From positions 1-5,733 of the forward strand of contig JAQUNB010000095.1 in NCBI GenBank assembly GCA_028717825.1: a stretch of DNA of 5,733 bases, given 5' to 3'. The notes beneath the pieces were generated by a model. It was not told where the DNA came from, ran no database searches, and saw nothing but the letters and a program-made list of their open reading frames with translations. Within the stretch, counting starts at the first letter, position 1. The number at the start of each line of letters is the position of its first letter. This DNA comes from Candidatus Omnitrophota bacterium (GTDB lineage Bacteria > Omnitrophota > Gorgyraeia > Tantalellales > Tantalellaceae). Shown in pieces: positions 1-5,696 of this stretch. The position numbers and the translations under genes are program-made.

Positions 1-1
1 G

Positions 2-1747
2 AAGATCGTGAAAAGAACACGTTCGGAAGAGATCGACATCGAGCATATTTCTCTCGAAGATAAGAAAACGTTTGAGCTTTTTTGCAACGCTGAAACAAGC
101 GGTGTGTTCCAACTTGAATCGAGTGGGATGAGGGATCTTCTGCGCAAGATACATCCCGAAAAATTCGAGGACCTAATAGCCATTCTTGCCTTATATCGGC
201 CCGGGCCCATGGGAAGCGGTATGCTTGATGAGTTCGTCAAAAGAAAACAGGGCGAAATAGAAGTCAAATATGACCACCCGGCGCTAGAGCCCATACTTAA
301 AGAGACATACGGTATTATTGTTTTTCAGGAGCAGGTAATGCAGATAGTCTCGATGCTTGCCGGGTTTTCCATGGCTGAAGCGGATAATGTAAGAAAGGTC
401 ATGGGTAAAAAAATACCCGAAGCACTTGATGCGATCAAGTTAAAATTTTTGGATGGCTGCAAAAAGAACAGTGTTGACCTGAATACCGCGCAAAAGATCT
501 GGGATTTTATCGCATACTTCGCCGGTTACGGTTTCAATAAATCCCATTCCGCCGCCTATGCCATGATAAGCTACCGAACGGCATATCTAAAGGCGAACTA
601 TCCGGTCGAGTTTATGACCGCGCTTCTGGCAAGTGAAAAAAATAATACCGACAAGATCGCCGACTATATTAACGAGTCCATAAGGATGAATATCGACATA
701 CTTCCTCCCGATGTCAATGAAAGTTTTAAGGATTTTACGGTTGTGGGCAAAGACATACGGTTCGGCCTGTCGGCGGTGAAGAATGTCGGCGACGCTGCGG
801 CCGAGAATATAATAGATACCCGGCAAAAAAGTGGTAAATTCCAGTCGATCTACGATTTCGCTCAAAAAGTTGACTTAAGGTCGGTCAACAGAAAAGTTTT
901 TGAAAGTTTAATTAAGTGCGGCGCTTTCGACTTGACCAATATATTTCGGTCGCAGGCAATGGCGATGCTGGACAAAGTCCTTAATATGGCCGCAAAGACC
1001 AACCGTGACAGGAATATCGGACAATTTTCCTTCTTTGATGACAATGAATCTGACACCAGCTTTAAAAATGATTTCAAAGATGTCCCTGAAATACCGGAAT
1101 GGCCGGAACACGAGCTTCTCACCAATGAGAAGGAGATGCTGGGTTTTTACATTACGAAACATCCTTTAACAAGATACGAAAAACTGCTTAGCGCATATTC
1201 AAGCTGCAAGATCTCGGAACTTTCCAATTTGCCGGATGGACAGGAAGTCCTGATAGGTGGGATTGTCAATAAGGCGAAGATAACGGTGACACGGAAAAAA
1301 GCGGAAAAAATGGCTATTGTTACGCTTGAGGATCTGGATAATTTTATTGAAGTCTTGGTGTTTCCAAAGGCATACAGGCAGACTCCGGAGCTTATCAAGG
1401 AAGACAATATGCTTTACATTCGCGGACGGCTAAACCTTCGTGAGGAAGAACCTAAGATCATAGCAGAAGAGATAATACCGTTGGAACAGGTAAAAGAGAA
1501 GTTCACCAAATCGGTTGTGATAAAAATGTCGACCGCCGGGCTGGAACAAACGATGATGCAGAGGGTAAGAAATACGCTGGGCAAGCATAAGGGTAAGACC
1601 CCTGTTTACGTTGAGCTTGCTTCGCCGGGAGGCCGGAAGATACGGCTCGCAATAGATAAAGAACTTTATGTTTCCCCCTGTGACGAGCTGGTAGGGGATA
1701 TTGAGGCTGTGGTCGGGACAGGAAATATAAAGTTCCTTACAAAATAA
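2..1747 (+). CDS. dnaE: DNA polymerase III subunit alpha, C-terminal half (5' end outside the window)
   Basis: This is the replicative DNA polymerase catalytic subunit. About 581 codons are present; the reading frame is open to the window edge, and the GTG at position 8 is internal, since homologues continue for more than 500 residues upstream. The PHP domain and, by comparison with E. coli DnaE, the catalytic aspartates are therefore missing here. Counting residues from position 8: the polymerase/fingers region holds GVFQLESSGM (32-41), LYRPGP (62-67), GIIVFQEQVMQI (102-113), VMGKK (131-135) and AGYGFNKSHSAAYA (172-185). A helix-hairpin-helix segment lies at about 250-272. The beta-clamp binding motif Q-F-S-F-F is at 339-343. 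An OB-fold lies at about 412-490, followed by the C-terminal region that in E. coli contacts tau. The length from the first conserved block to the stop is close to E. coli DnaE, so the 3' end looks intact. The type is DnaE, not PolC, as the motif order matches DnaE and there is no exonuclease insertion in the visible part. No terminator hairpin follows the stop. Confidence 0.97.
   Translation, partial: KIVKRTRSEEIDIEHISLEDKKTFELFCNAETSGVFQLESSGMRDLLRKIHPEKFEDLIAILALYRPGPMGSGMLDEFVKRKQGEIEVKYDHPALEPILKETYGIIVFQEQVMQIVSMLAGFSMAEADNVRKVMGKKIPEALDAIKLKFLDGCKKNSVDLNTAQKIWDFIAYFAGYGFNKSHSAAYAMISYRTAYLKANYPVEFMTALLASEKNNTDKIADYINESIRMNIDILPPDVNESFKDFTVVGKDIRFGLSAVKNVGDAAAENIIDTRQKSGKFQSIYDFAQKVDLRSVNRKVFESLIKCGAFDLTNIFRSQAMAMLDKVLNMAAKTNRDRNIGQFSFFDDNESDTSFKNDFKDVPEIPEWPEHELLTNEKEMLGFYITKHPLTRYEKLLSAYSSCKISELSNLPDGQEVLIGGIVNKAKITVTRKKAEKMAIVTLEDLDNFIEVLVFPKAYRQTPELIKEDNMLYIRGRLNLREEEPKIIAEEIIPLEQVKEKFTKSVVIKMSTAGLEQTMMQRVRNTLGKHKGKTPVYVELASPGGRKIRLAIDKELYVSPCDELVGDIEAVVGTGNIKFLTK
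1022..1036 (+). other. Beta-clamp binding motif within dnaE (Q-F-S-F-F)
   Basis: This pentapeptide sits in a poorly conserved, acidic linker between the helix-hairpin-helix and OB-fold regions. That is where E. coli DnaE carries its internal clamp-binding motif (QADMF). It fits the Q-x-x-[LM]-F pattern except for Phe at the fourth position. It should tether the polymerase to the sliding clamp. The assignment is by position and pattern only. Confidence 0.7.
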
Positions 1748-1777
1748 ATCTAATGATTTTTACCGGTTTTATCGTGA

Positions 1778-1806
1778 TTGACATGTGACATAAGTAGTGA
1801 TAATAT
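1778..1806 (+). promoter_or_regulatory. Predicted sigma70-type promoter for the HU gene and downstream genes
   Basis: A perfect -35 box TTGACA is at 1778-1783. Two overlapping -10 candidates follow: GATAAT at 1799-1804 (5 of 6 matches, 15-nt spacer, preceded by a T) and TAATAT at 1801-1806 (4 of 6, optimal 17-nt spacer). Transcription would begin near 1811-1815, giving a leader of about 70 nt before the HU ATG. It lies 31 nt after the dnaE stop in a non-coding gap, as expected for a promoter serving HU, hisS and aspS. The -35 box overlaps a small direct repeat, TGACAT-G-TGACAT (1779-1791). Confidence 0.65.
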
Positions 1807-1816
1807 AACCACTTAT
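1790..1816. promoter_or_regulatory. Weak inverted repeat spanning the -10 region, possible operator
   Basis: ATAAGT at 1790-1795 is the exact inverse complement of ACTTAT at 1811-1816, with 15 nt between. A second, offset pair, AGTG (1796-1799) and CACT (1810-1813), overlaps it. The pairs bracket the -10 box, where a repressor could block polymerase; autoregulation of HU-family genes is known elsewhere. Six-base arms in AT-rich DNA can arise by chance, so this is only a candidate. Confidence 0.2.
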
Positions 1817-1837
1817 ATATTTGGTCAAGAACATAGT

Positions 1838-1888
1838 ATGGGGCGCAATCGCTTGTTGGAAGGAAAAATAAAGGAGGGAGTTAGATGA
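1838..1888 (+). CDS. Possible 16-codon leader peptide overlapping the HU start
   Basis: An ATG in the HU leader opens a frame encoding MGRNRLLEGKIKEGVR. Its stop TGA overlaps the HU start codon in the arrangement ATGA (1885-1888). Such overlap is typical of translational coupling, and ribosomes translating the peptide would cross the HU ribosome binding site. Against it, there is no convincing Shine-Dalgarno sequence before the ATG (only AAGAAC nearby), and the HU site is strong by itself. Short frames like this often arise by chance. Confidence 0.2.
   Translation: MGRNRLLEGKIKEGVR
1871..1878 (+). promoter_or_regulatory. Strong ribosome binding site of the HU gene
   Basis: AAGGAGGG is nearly a full complement of the 16S rRNA 3' end and stands 6 nt before the ATG at 1885. 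It fixes that start and predicts high translation, in keeping with an abundant nucleoid protein. It is the best ribosome binding site in the window. Confidence 0.85.
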
Positions 1889-2166
1889 CGAAAAAAGATA
1901 TTATAATGAAGGTTGCGGAGGATACAGCCTTGAAGCAGGTGGATGTCAAAGAAGTCGTCCAGCGAACTTTCGATCTAATAACAGAAGGTCTGCAAAAAGG
2001 GGAAAAGGTAGAACTCCGTAATTTCGGTATTTTTAAGGTCAAAACCAGAAAAGGAAGGGTTGGCCGGAACCCGAGAACAGGTTCGAGTGTTACTATACCG
2101 AATAAAAAAGTAGTTTCTTTTAAAGCGGGCATGAAGATGAAAGTGGACGTTGAGGACAGCAAGTAA
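1885..2166 (+). CDS. HU/IHF-family nucleoid DNA-binding protein
   Basis: This is a 93-residue histone-like protein that should act as a dimer in the nucleoid, binding and bending DNA. The family pattern is complete: an N-terminal helical dimerisation part (about 1-40, beginning MTKKDII), the strand region KVELRNFGIFKVK (41-53), the DNA-gripping beta arm with G-R-N-P-R-T-G (60-66) and the intercalating proline (Pro63), and the returning strands VSFKAGMKMK (77-86). Length is normal for the family (about 90-100). The family signature usually has Gly, Ser or Lys before the first Phe of the strand motif; here it is Asn46, a common enough variant. HU (non-specific) and IHF (site-specific) cannot be separated safely from the sequence alone, so no symbol is given. 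The gene has its own promoter and a strong ribosome binding site, and is followed 33 nt later by hisS. Confidence 0.95.
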   Translation: MTKKDIIMKVAEDTALKQVDVKEVVQRTFDLITEGLQKGEKVELRNFGIFKVKTRKGRVGRNPRTGSSVTIPNKKVVSFKAGMKMKVDVEDSK

Positions 2167-2188
2167 AATTATCGTTCCAATAACAAAT

Positions 2189-2193
2189 AGAGG
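2189..2193 (+). promoter_or_regulatory. Weak ribosome binding site setting the GTG start of hisS
   Basis: AGAGG lies 6 nt before the GTG at 2200. The next in-frame ATG is codon 13, inside the conserved N-terminal LRGMPDLLP block, so GTG is the only sensible start. A GTG start with a short Shine-Dalgarno sequence predicts weaker translation than the HU gene on the same transcript. Confidence 0.6.
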
Positions 2194-2199
2194 CTAAAA

Positions 2200-3465
2200 G
2201 TGGCTTGTGATCCGAAATATAAAGCTCTCAGGGGAATGCCAGACCTGCTTCCCGAGACGCTTGAAAAAATGAATTGGCTGGAAGACCGTTCCAGAAAGAT
2301 ATTCCGTGTTTTCGGTTATGAAGAGATCAGGACCCCTATGCTTGAAGAGACCGAAGTTTTTACCCGGAGTATCGGTGAAGATACCGATATCGTTGAAAAG
2401 GAAATGTACACACTGCTCGATCGCGGTGGTAAAAGCATTTCTTTACGCCCGGAAGGTACGGCATCTATCATTAGGGCCTATATCGAACATGGATGGGCCA
2501 ATTTGCAGGATGTAGTTAAGCTGTTTTATGTCGGCCCCATGTTCAGGGGCGAGAGACCCCAAAAGGGCCGTCTCAGGCAGTTCCACCAGATCGGCGCCGA
2601 GATGATCGGCGGCAAAGACCCCGTAGTGGATGCGGAACTTATCTCAAACCTCAATGAACTCTTATCCGAGCTTGGTGTCAAAGGTTTTACCATACTTATC
2701 AATTCGCTCGGCTGCCAAAAGGATCGCAAGGTCTATAAAGAGAAACTCGCGTCATACTTGAAAGAAAAAATTTCTTCTTTTTGCCCGGACTGCGTAAGAA
2801 GAGCGGACAAAAATATTCTGCGTGTTCTTGACTGCAAAAACGAGAATTGTAAAAAAGCGGTAAAGGACGCGCCCATTATGTTGGATAGTTTATGCGATGA
2901 TTGTTCGGCGAGATACACGGCTTTAAAAAATATTCTTAAAGACCTGAAAATACCTTTTTCCGAAAAAAAAGATCTTGTAAGAGGGTTAGACTATTATACC
3001 GGGATCGTTTTTGAAGTGACGCATCCTTCTCTGGGCGCTCAGGATGCGATAGCGGCCGGCGGGAGATATGACGACCTTTGCAAAGAGATGTCCGGTCCGG
3101 AAGCGGGCGCGACAGGATATGCCGTAGGCGTCGAACGACTGCTTCTTTGTCTGGATGAAAAGGATATTCCCAAAAAAAACAAAGGTATTTTAATAGTTCC
3201 GGTGGGTGACGATCTTAAACTGGACGCGTTTTATCTGGCGGGCCAGTTCAGAAAAGAACGCATCCCCTGTGAAACGGACCTTACCGGCAGGTCCTTTAAA
3301 GGGCAGATGCGAAAAGCCAATAAAGAAAATAGAAAATATATTGTGATCTTGGGTGAAGAAGAAAAGAAGAACGGGAAGATGCTTTTAAAAAATATGACGG
3401 ACGGCGCGCAGGAAACTTTATCATTTGACGAGGTAGTAAAAAAGGTCAGAGAAGAACTAAGTTAG
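2200..3465 (+). CDS. hisS: Histidyl-tRNA synthetase
   Basis: HisRS joins histidine to tRNA-His using ATP in the cytoplasm. The 421 residues match the usual bacterial length (about 420). It is a class II synthetase: the motif 1 region is FGYEEIRTPMLEE (38-50); SLRPEGTA is at 81-88; motif 2 starts FYVGPMFRGERPQKGR (109-124) with catalytic-site Arg116; the two histidine signatures are RGLDYYTGIVFE (261-272, Arg261 equivalent to E. coli Arg259) and AAGGRYDDL (285-293); motif 3 is GYAVGVERL (306-314). The C-terminal anticodon-binding domain runs from about 328 to 421. All key residues are present, so it should be active, and it is a true HisRS, not a HisZ paralogue. The insertion before the histidine signature carries six cysteines (195, 198, 212, 217, 232, 235), a possible metal site. 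aspS follows after 37 nt; hisS-aspS pairs also occur in Firmicutes such as Bacillus. I see no T-box-like leader in the 33-nt gap upstream. Confidence 0.97.
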   Translation: MACDPKYKALRGMPDLLPETLEKMNWLEDRSRKIFRVFGYEEIRTPMLEETEVFTRSIGEDTDIVEKEMYTLLDRGGKSISLRPEGTASIIRAYIEHGWANLQDVVKLFYVGPMFRGERPQKGRLRQFHQIGAEMIGGKDPVVDAELISNLNELLSELGVKGFTILINSLGCQKDRKVYKEKLASYLKEKISSFCPDCVRRADKNILRVLDCKNENCKKAVKDAPIMLDSLCDDCSARYTALKNILKDLKIPFSEKKDLVRGLDYYTGIVFEVTHPSLGAQDAIAAGGRYDDLCKEMSGPEAGATGYAVGVERLLLCLDEKDIPKKNKGILIVPVGDDLKLDAFYLAGQFRKERIPCETDLTGRSFKGQMRKANKENRKYIVILGEEEKKNGKMLLKNMTDGAQETLSFDEVVKKVREELS

Positions 3466-3491
3466 GGGCCGTGCGGATTTTTAGAAAACAC

Positions 3492-3497
3492 GAAAGG
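3492..3497 (+). promoter_or_regulatory. Ribosome binding site of aspS
   Basis: GAAAGG stands 5 nt before the ATG at 3503. It supports this start, which also gives the expected N-terminus (MLRTHNCGEL) of bacterial AspRS. The 37-nt gap to hisS is too short for a clear separate promoter, and none is seen. Confidence 0.55.
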
Positions 3498-3502
3498 TTA
3501 GC

Positions 3503-5278
3503 ATGCTAAGAACACATAATTGCGGTGAGTTAATGGCTGAGAACATATCGGCGGAAGTTTGTCTTGCGGGATGGGTCGCGTCGAGGCGCGATCACGGAGA
3601 AATAATTTTTATGGATCTTAGGGACAAACATGGCGTGACACAAATAGTCTGCGATCCGGAAAAAAATAAAGATGTCCATCAAAAGGCGCACGAACTTAGG
3701 AATGAATATTGCGTAAAGGTTACCGGTAAGGTTACAAGAAGGCCGGAAGGTACGATCAACCCTAAGATCGCCACTGGCGAGATCGAGATCGAGGTAAGCA
3801 AGATAGAAGTATTGTCAAAGGCAGATACGCTGCCTTTTGAAGTAAAAGATGACATAACCGTCTCGGAGGATGTCAGACTTAGGTACAGATATTTGGATTT
3901 AAGAAGACCGGTAATGCAGAAAAAACTTGAGATGAAACACAAAGTATATAGTTTTATTACGGATTTTTTTGATAAAGAAGGTTTTGTTTCCGTTGAAACG
4001 CCTATGCTCACAAAATCCACTCCGGAAGGAGCAAGAGATTTTCTCGTGCCTTCAAGAACGACAAGAGGAAGTTTTTACGCCCTCCCGCAATCACCTCAAC
4101 TCTTTAAACAACTGCTTATGGTGTCGGGCCTCGAAAAATATTACCAGATAGCGCGTTGTTTTAGAGATGAAGACCTGAGGGCTGACAGGCAGCCCGAGTT
4201 CACTCAGCTCGATATCGAGATGTCTTTTGTGGAAGAGGAGGACATATTCGGCGTATGCGAACGGTTTTTTGGATCACTCGTTCATAAAATACTGGGCCGT
4301 GAACTAAAAATACCTTTTCAGAGGTTGAATTATTACGAAGCTATGGAAAAATACGGGAGCGATAAACCCGACACGCGTTTTGATGTTTGTCTCCATGATA
4401 TTACGGCATTGGGCGCTAAGAGCGACTTTAAAATATTTAAAGAAGTCGCTTCCTCCGGCGGCAAGGTCGCGGCCATTGCCGCACCCGGGTATGGCACTAT
4501 AAGTCGCAAAGATATAGATGTGCTTACGGCTTTTGTGGGTGAATATGGGGCAAAAGGGCTCGCATATTTCAAAGTTGAGAACGGTGAATTGGTCTCTCCG
4601 ATCGCGAAATTCTTCTCACGGGAGATATTGGAGATGATCCGCCAACAAACACAAGCCGCGCCGGGCGATATGATATTTATGGTTGCTGACACCCGAGATG
4701 TGGTTTATAGCTCGTTAGGTGCCTTAAGGCTGAAGATAGGCCGTGAAAAAGGATTGATCGACGAGAATAAACTGCAATTTTTGTGGATAGTAAATTTCCC
4801 GCTCTTCAAGTTCAATAAAGACGAATCCAAATGGGTGTCGGAACACCATCCTTTTACGTCTTTCAAAATGGAAGATATGGAACTTATCGAAAAGAATGAG
4901 CTGGACAAGATCAGGTCCAATTCCTATGACCTTGTTCTTAACGGAAGCGAAATAGGCTCGGGAAGCATAAGGATACACGACAGGGATATCCAACAAAAAA
5001 TATTTGATATATTGGGTCTTACCAAGGAAGAGTGTGCGGTTAAGTTCGGATTTCTCCTTGAAGCCTTTAATTACGGGCCTCCGCCGCATGGCGGTGTCGC
5101 TTTCGGATTGGATAGACTTGTAACACTTTTTACCAGAGACCAATCCATACGCGAGGTTATATCTTTTCCAAAAACACAGAAGGGGACGTGCCTGCTTACG
5201 GGGGCGCCTACGGAAGTAACGGAAGAACAGCTTAGGGATCTGGGGATAAAGGTCACAAAAATAAAAAGTGAAAAATAA
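3503..5278 (+). CDS. aspS: Aspartyl-tRNA synthetase, bacterial type, probably non-discriminating (Asp/Asn)
   Basis: AspRS charges tRNA-Asp with aspartate. The protein has 591 residues, the normal length of the bacterial form. Domain order: OB-fold anticodon-binding domain (about 1-105, GWVASRRDHGEIIFMDLRD at 23-41); catalytic core with motif 1 (about 155-170), flipping loop TPEGARDF (173-180), substrate-binding QSPQLFKQ (196-203) and motif 2 YYQIARCFRDEDLRADRQPE (213-232, Arg221); the bacterial GAD insertion (about 290-420); HHP (448-450), GSEIGSGSIRIHD (481-493) and motif 3 GGVAFGLDRL (530-539, Arg538). All residues expected for activity are there. His31 and Gly83 match positions (His31 and Gly81 in Pseudomonas aeruginosa) reported to let the enzyme accept the tRNA-Asn anticodon; E. 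coli has Leu and Lys there. I therefore infer a non-discriminating enzyme that also makes Asp-tRNA-Asn for GatCAB. It is probably co-transcribed with hisS. Confidence 0.97.
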   Translation: MLRTHNCGELMAENISAEVCLAGWVASRRDHGEIIFMDLRDKHGVTQIVCDPEKNKDVHQKAHELRNEYCVKVTGKVTRRPEGTINPKIATGEIEIEVSKIEVLSKADTLPFEVKDDITVSEDVRLRYRYLDLRRPVMQKKLEMKHKVYSFITDFFDKEGFVSVETPMLTKSTPEGARDFLVPSRTTRGSFYALPQSPQLFKQLLMVSGLEKYYQIARCFRDEDLRADRQPEFTQLDIEMSFVEEEDIFGVCERFFGSLVHKILGRELKIPFQRLNYYEAMEKYGSDKPDTRFDVCLHDITALGAKSDFKIFKEVASSGGKVAAIAAPGYGTISRKDIDVLTAFVGEYGAKGLAYFKVENGELVSPIAKFFSREILEMIRQQTQAAPGDMIFMVADTRDVVYSSLGALRLKIGREKGLIDENKLQFLWIVNFPLFKFNKDESKWVSEHHPFTSFKMEDMELIEKNELDKIRSNSYDLVLNGSEIGSGSIRIHDRDIQQKIFDILGLTKEECAVKFGFLLEAFNYGPPPHGGVAFGLDRLVTLFTRDQSIREVISFPKTQKGTCLLTGAPTEVTEEQLRDLGIKVTKIKSEK

Positions 5279-5323
5279 ATTTTAAATCATATTTGTAACT
5301 TATGGTTTTTTAAAAAAATATCG

Positions 5324-5332
5324 AAAAGGGGG
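5324..5332 (+). promoter_or_regulatory. Ribosome binding site of the lipoprotein gene
   Basis: AAAAGGGGG lies 5 nt before the ATG at 5338 and supports this start, which also puts a two-residue n-region (M-C-K) directly before the hydrophobic signal segment. The 59-nt gap from aspS holds a T6-A7 tract (5306-5318) but no GC-rich terminator hairpin and only a poor promoter match. Confidence 0.6.
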
Positions 5333-5337
5333 CTAAA

Positions 5338-5682
5338 ATGTGTAAATGGTTAGGTCTTGTTATAATCGGGAGTTTTTTGTTAACAGGGTGTACGGCAGTT
5401 GAGGTCTACACGTTCAAAAAAGAACGGGTTGATCAGACCGTACAGGGAAACCGCGGGTATCTGAAGGGGCAGCCCCCGGCTGAATCCGCAACCCCAAGAA
5501 ATACCGAAAGAACGCTTATCAGTGTTGACATAGGCGTTGAGACTTATGGGGCCGATAAGGACGAAGAATGTGGAATGGTCGCAAAAACGGTACCACAGAC
5601 CCAATCTCAGGTTGTCGTTCAGAAACAAGCGCCCGTTACAAAGGTTGTGGAAGCTGAGAAAGTGGAAGAATACATAAAGTAG
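5338..5682 (+). CDS. Small lipoprotein of unknown function, Omnitrophota-type
   Basis: This is a 114-residue precursor with a type II signal peptide: basic Lys3, a hydrophobic stretch WLGLVIIGSFLL (4-15) and lipobox LTGC (15-18). Cleavage before Cys18 leaves a mature lipoprotein of 97 residues. Thr at +2, not Asp, would favour outer-membrane sorting if E. coli rules hold. The mature start, VYTFKKERVDQTVQGNRGYL (23-42), and RTLISVDIGVETYG (58-71) look like a conserved module. From memory, similar modules occur in Omnitrophota envelope proteins, sometimes ahead of a LysM domain, but no search was run. The tail (about 84-114) is rich in Gln, Val, Lys and Glu, likely disordered, with no visible fold. 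A second cysteine (Cys78) could form a disulfide between subunits or partners. I cannot name a function; an envelope or peptidoglycan-linked role is only a guess. Nothing suggests a broken longer gene: the sequence after the stop has stops in this frame and no recognisable domain. Confidence 0.8.
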   Translation: MCKWLGLVIIGSFLLTGCTAVEVYTFKKERVDQTVQGNRGYLKGQPPAESATPRNTERTLISVDIGVETYGADKDEECGMVAKTVPQTQSQVVVQKQAPVTKVVEAEKVEEYIK

Positions 5683-5696
5683 CATAGTTTTTCGAC

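Noticed and set aside
8..10. GTG at position 8 as the true start of the polymerase gene
   Set aside because: The frame stays open to the window edge and DnaE homologues continue for more than 500 residues upstream; no ribosome binding site can be seen before it. The gene is partial, not a short form.
1748..1777. Terminator after dnaE
   Set aside because: Only a six-base ACCGGT palindrome with flanking T runs is present, with no stem long enough to stop transcription. Read-through into the HU gene is possible.
1842..1853. Small hairpin in the HU leader as a riboswitch or attenuator
   Set aside because: The stem is only three GC pairs plus a G-T pair, and no larger fold or T-run is visible in the leader.
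4333..4692. 119-codon minus-strand frame inside aspS
   Set aside because: It lies opposite the GAD domain coding region, with no family resemblance and no sign of its own promoter or ribosome binding site.
4724..5143. 139-codon frame on the minus strand inside aspS
   Set aside because: It is antisense to strongly conserved AspRS sequence, has no recognisable domain, and other minus-strand frames overlap it. It is explained as a shadow of aspS.
5306..5318. T6-A7 self-complementary tract after aspS as a terminator
   Set aside because: It has no GC-rich stem and no loop; it is better seen as AT-rich spacer, possibly bent DNA.
5293..5321. Possible separate promoter for the lipoprotein gene (TTGTAA and AAATAT, 17-nt spacer)
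   Set aside because: Both boxes match poorly and the stretch is very AT-rich, so such matches are expected by chance.
5380..5685. 101-codon minus-strand frame opposite the lipoprotein gene
   Set aside because: The + strand frame has a signal peptide, lipobox, ribosome binding site and a recognisable module; the antisense frame has none of these.
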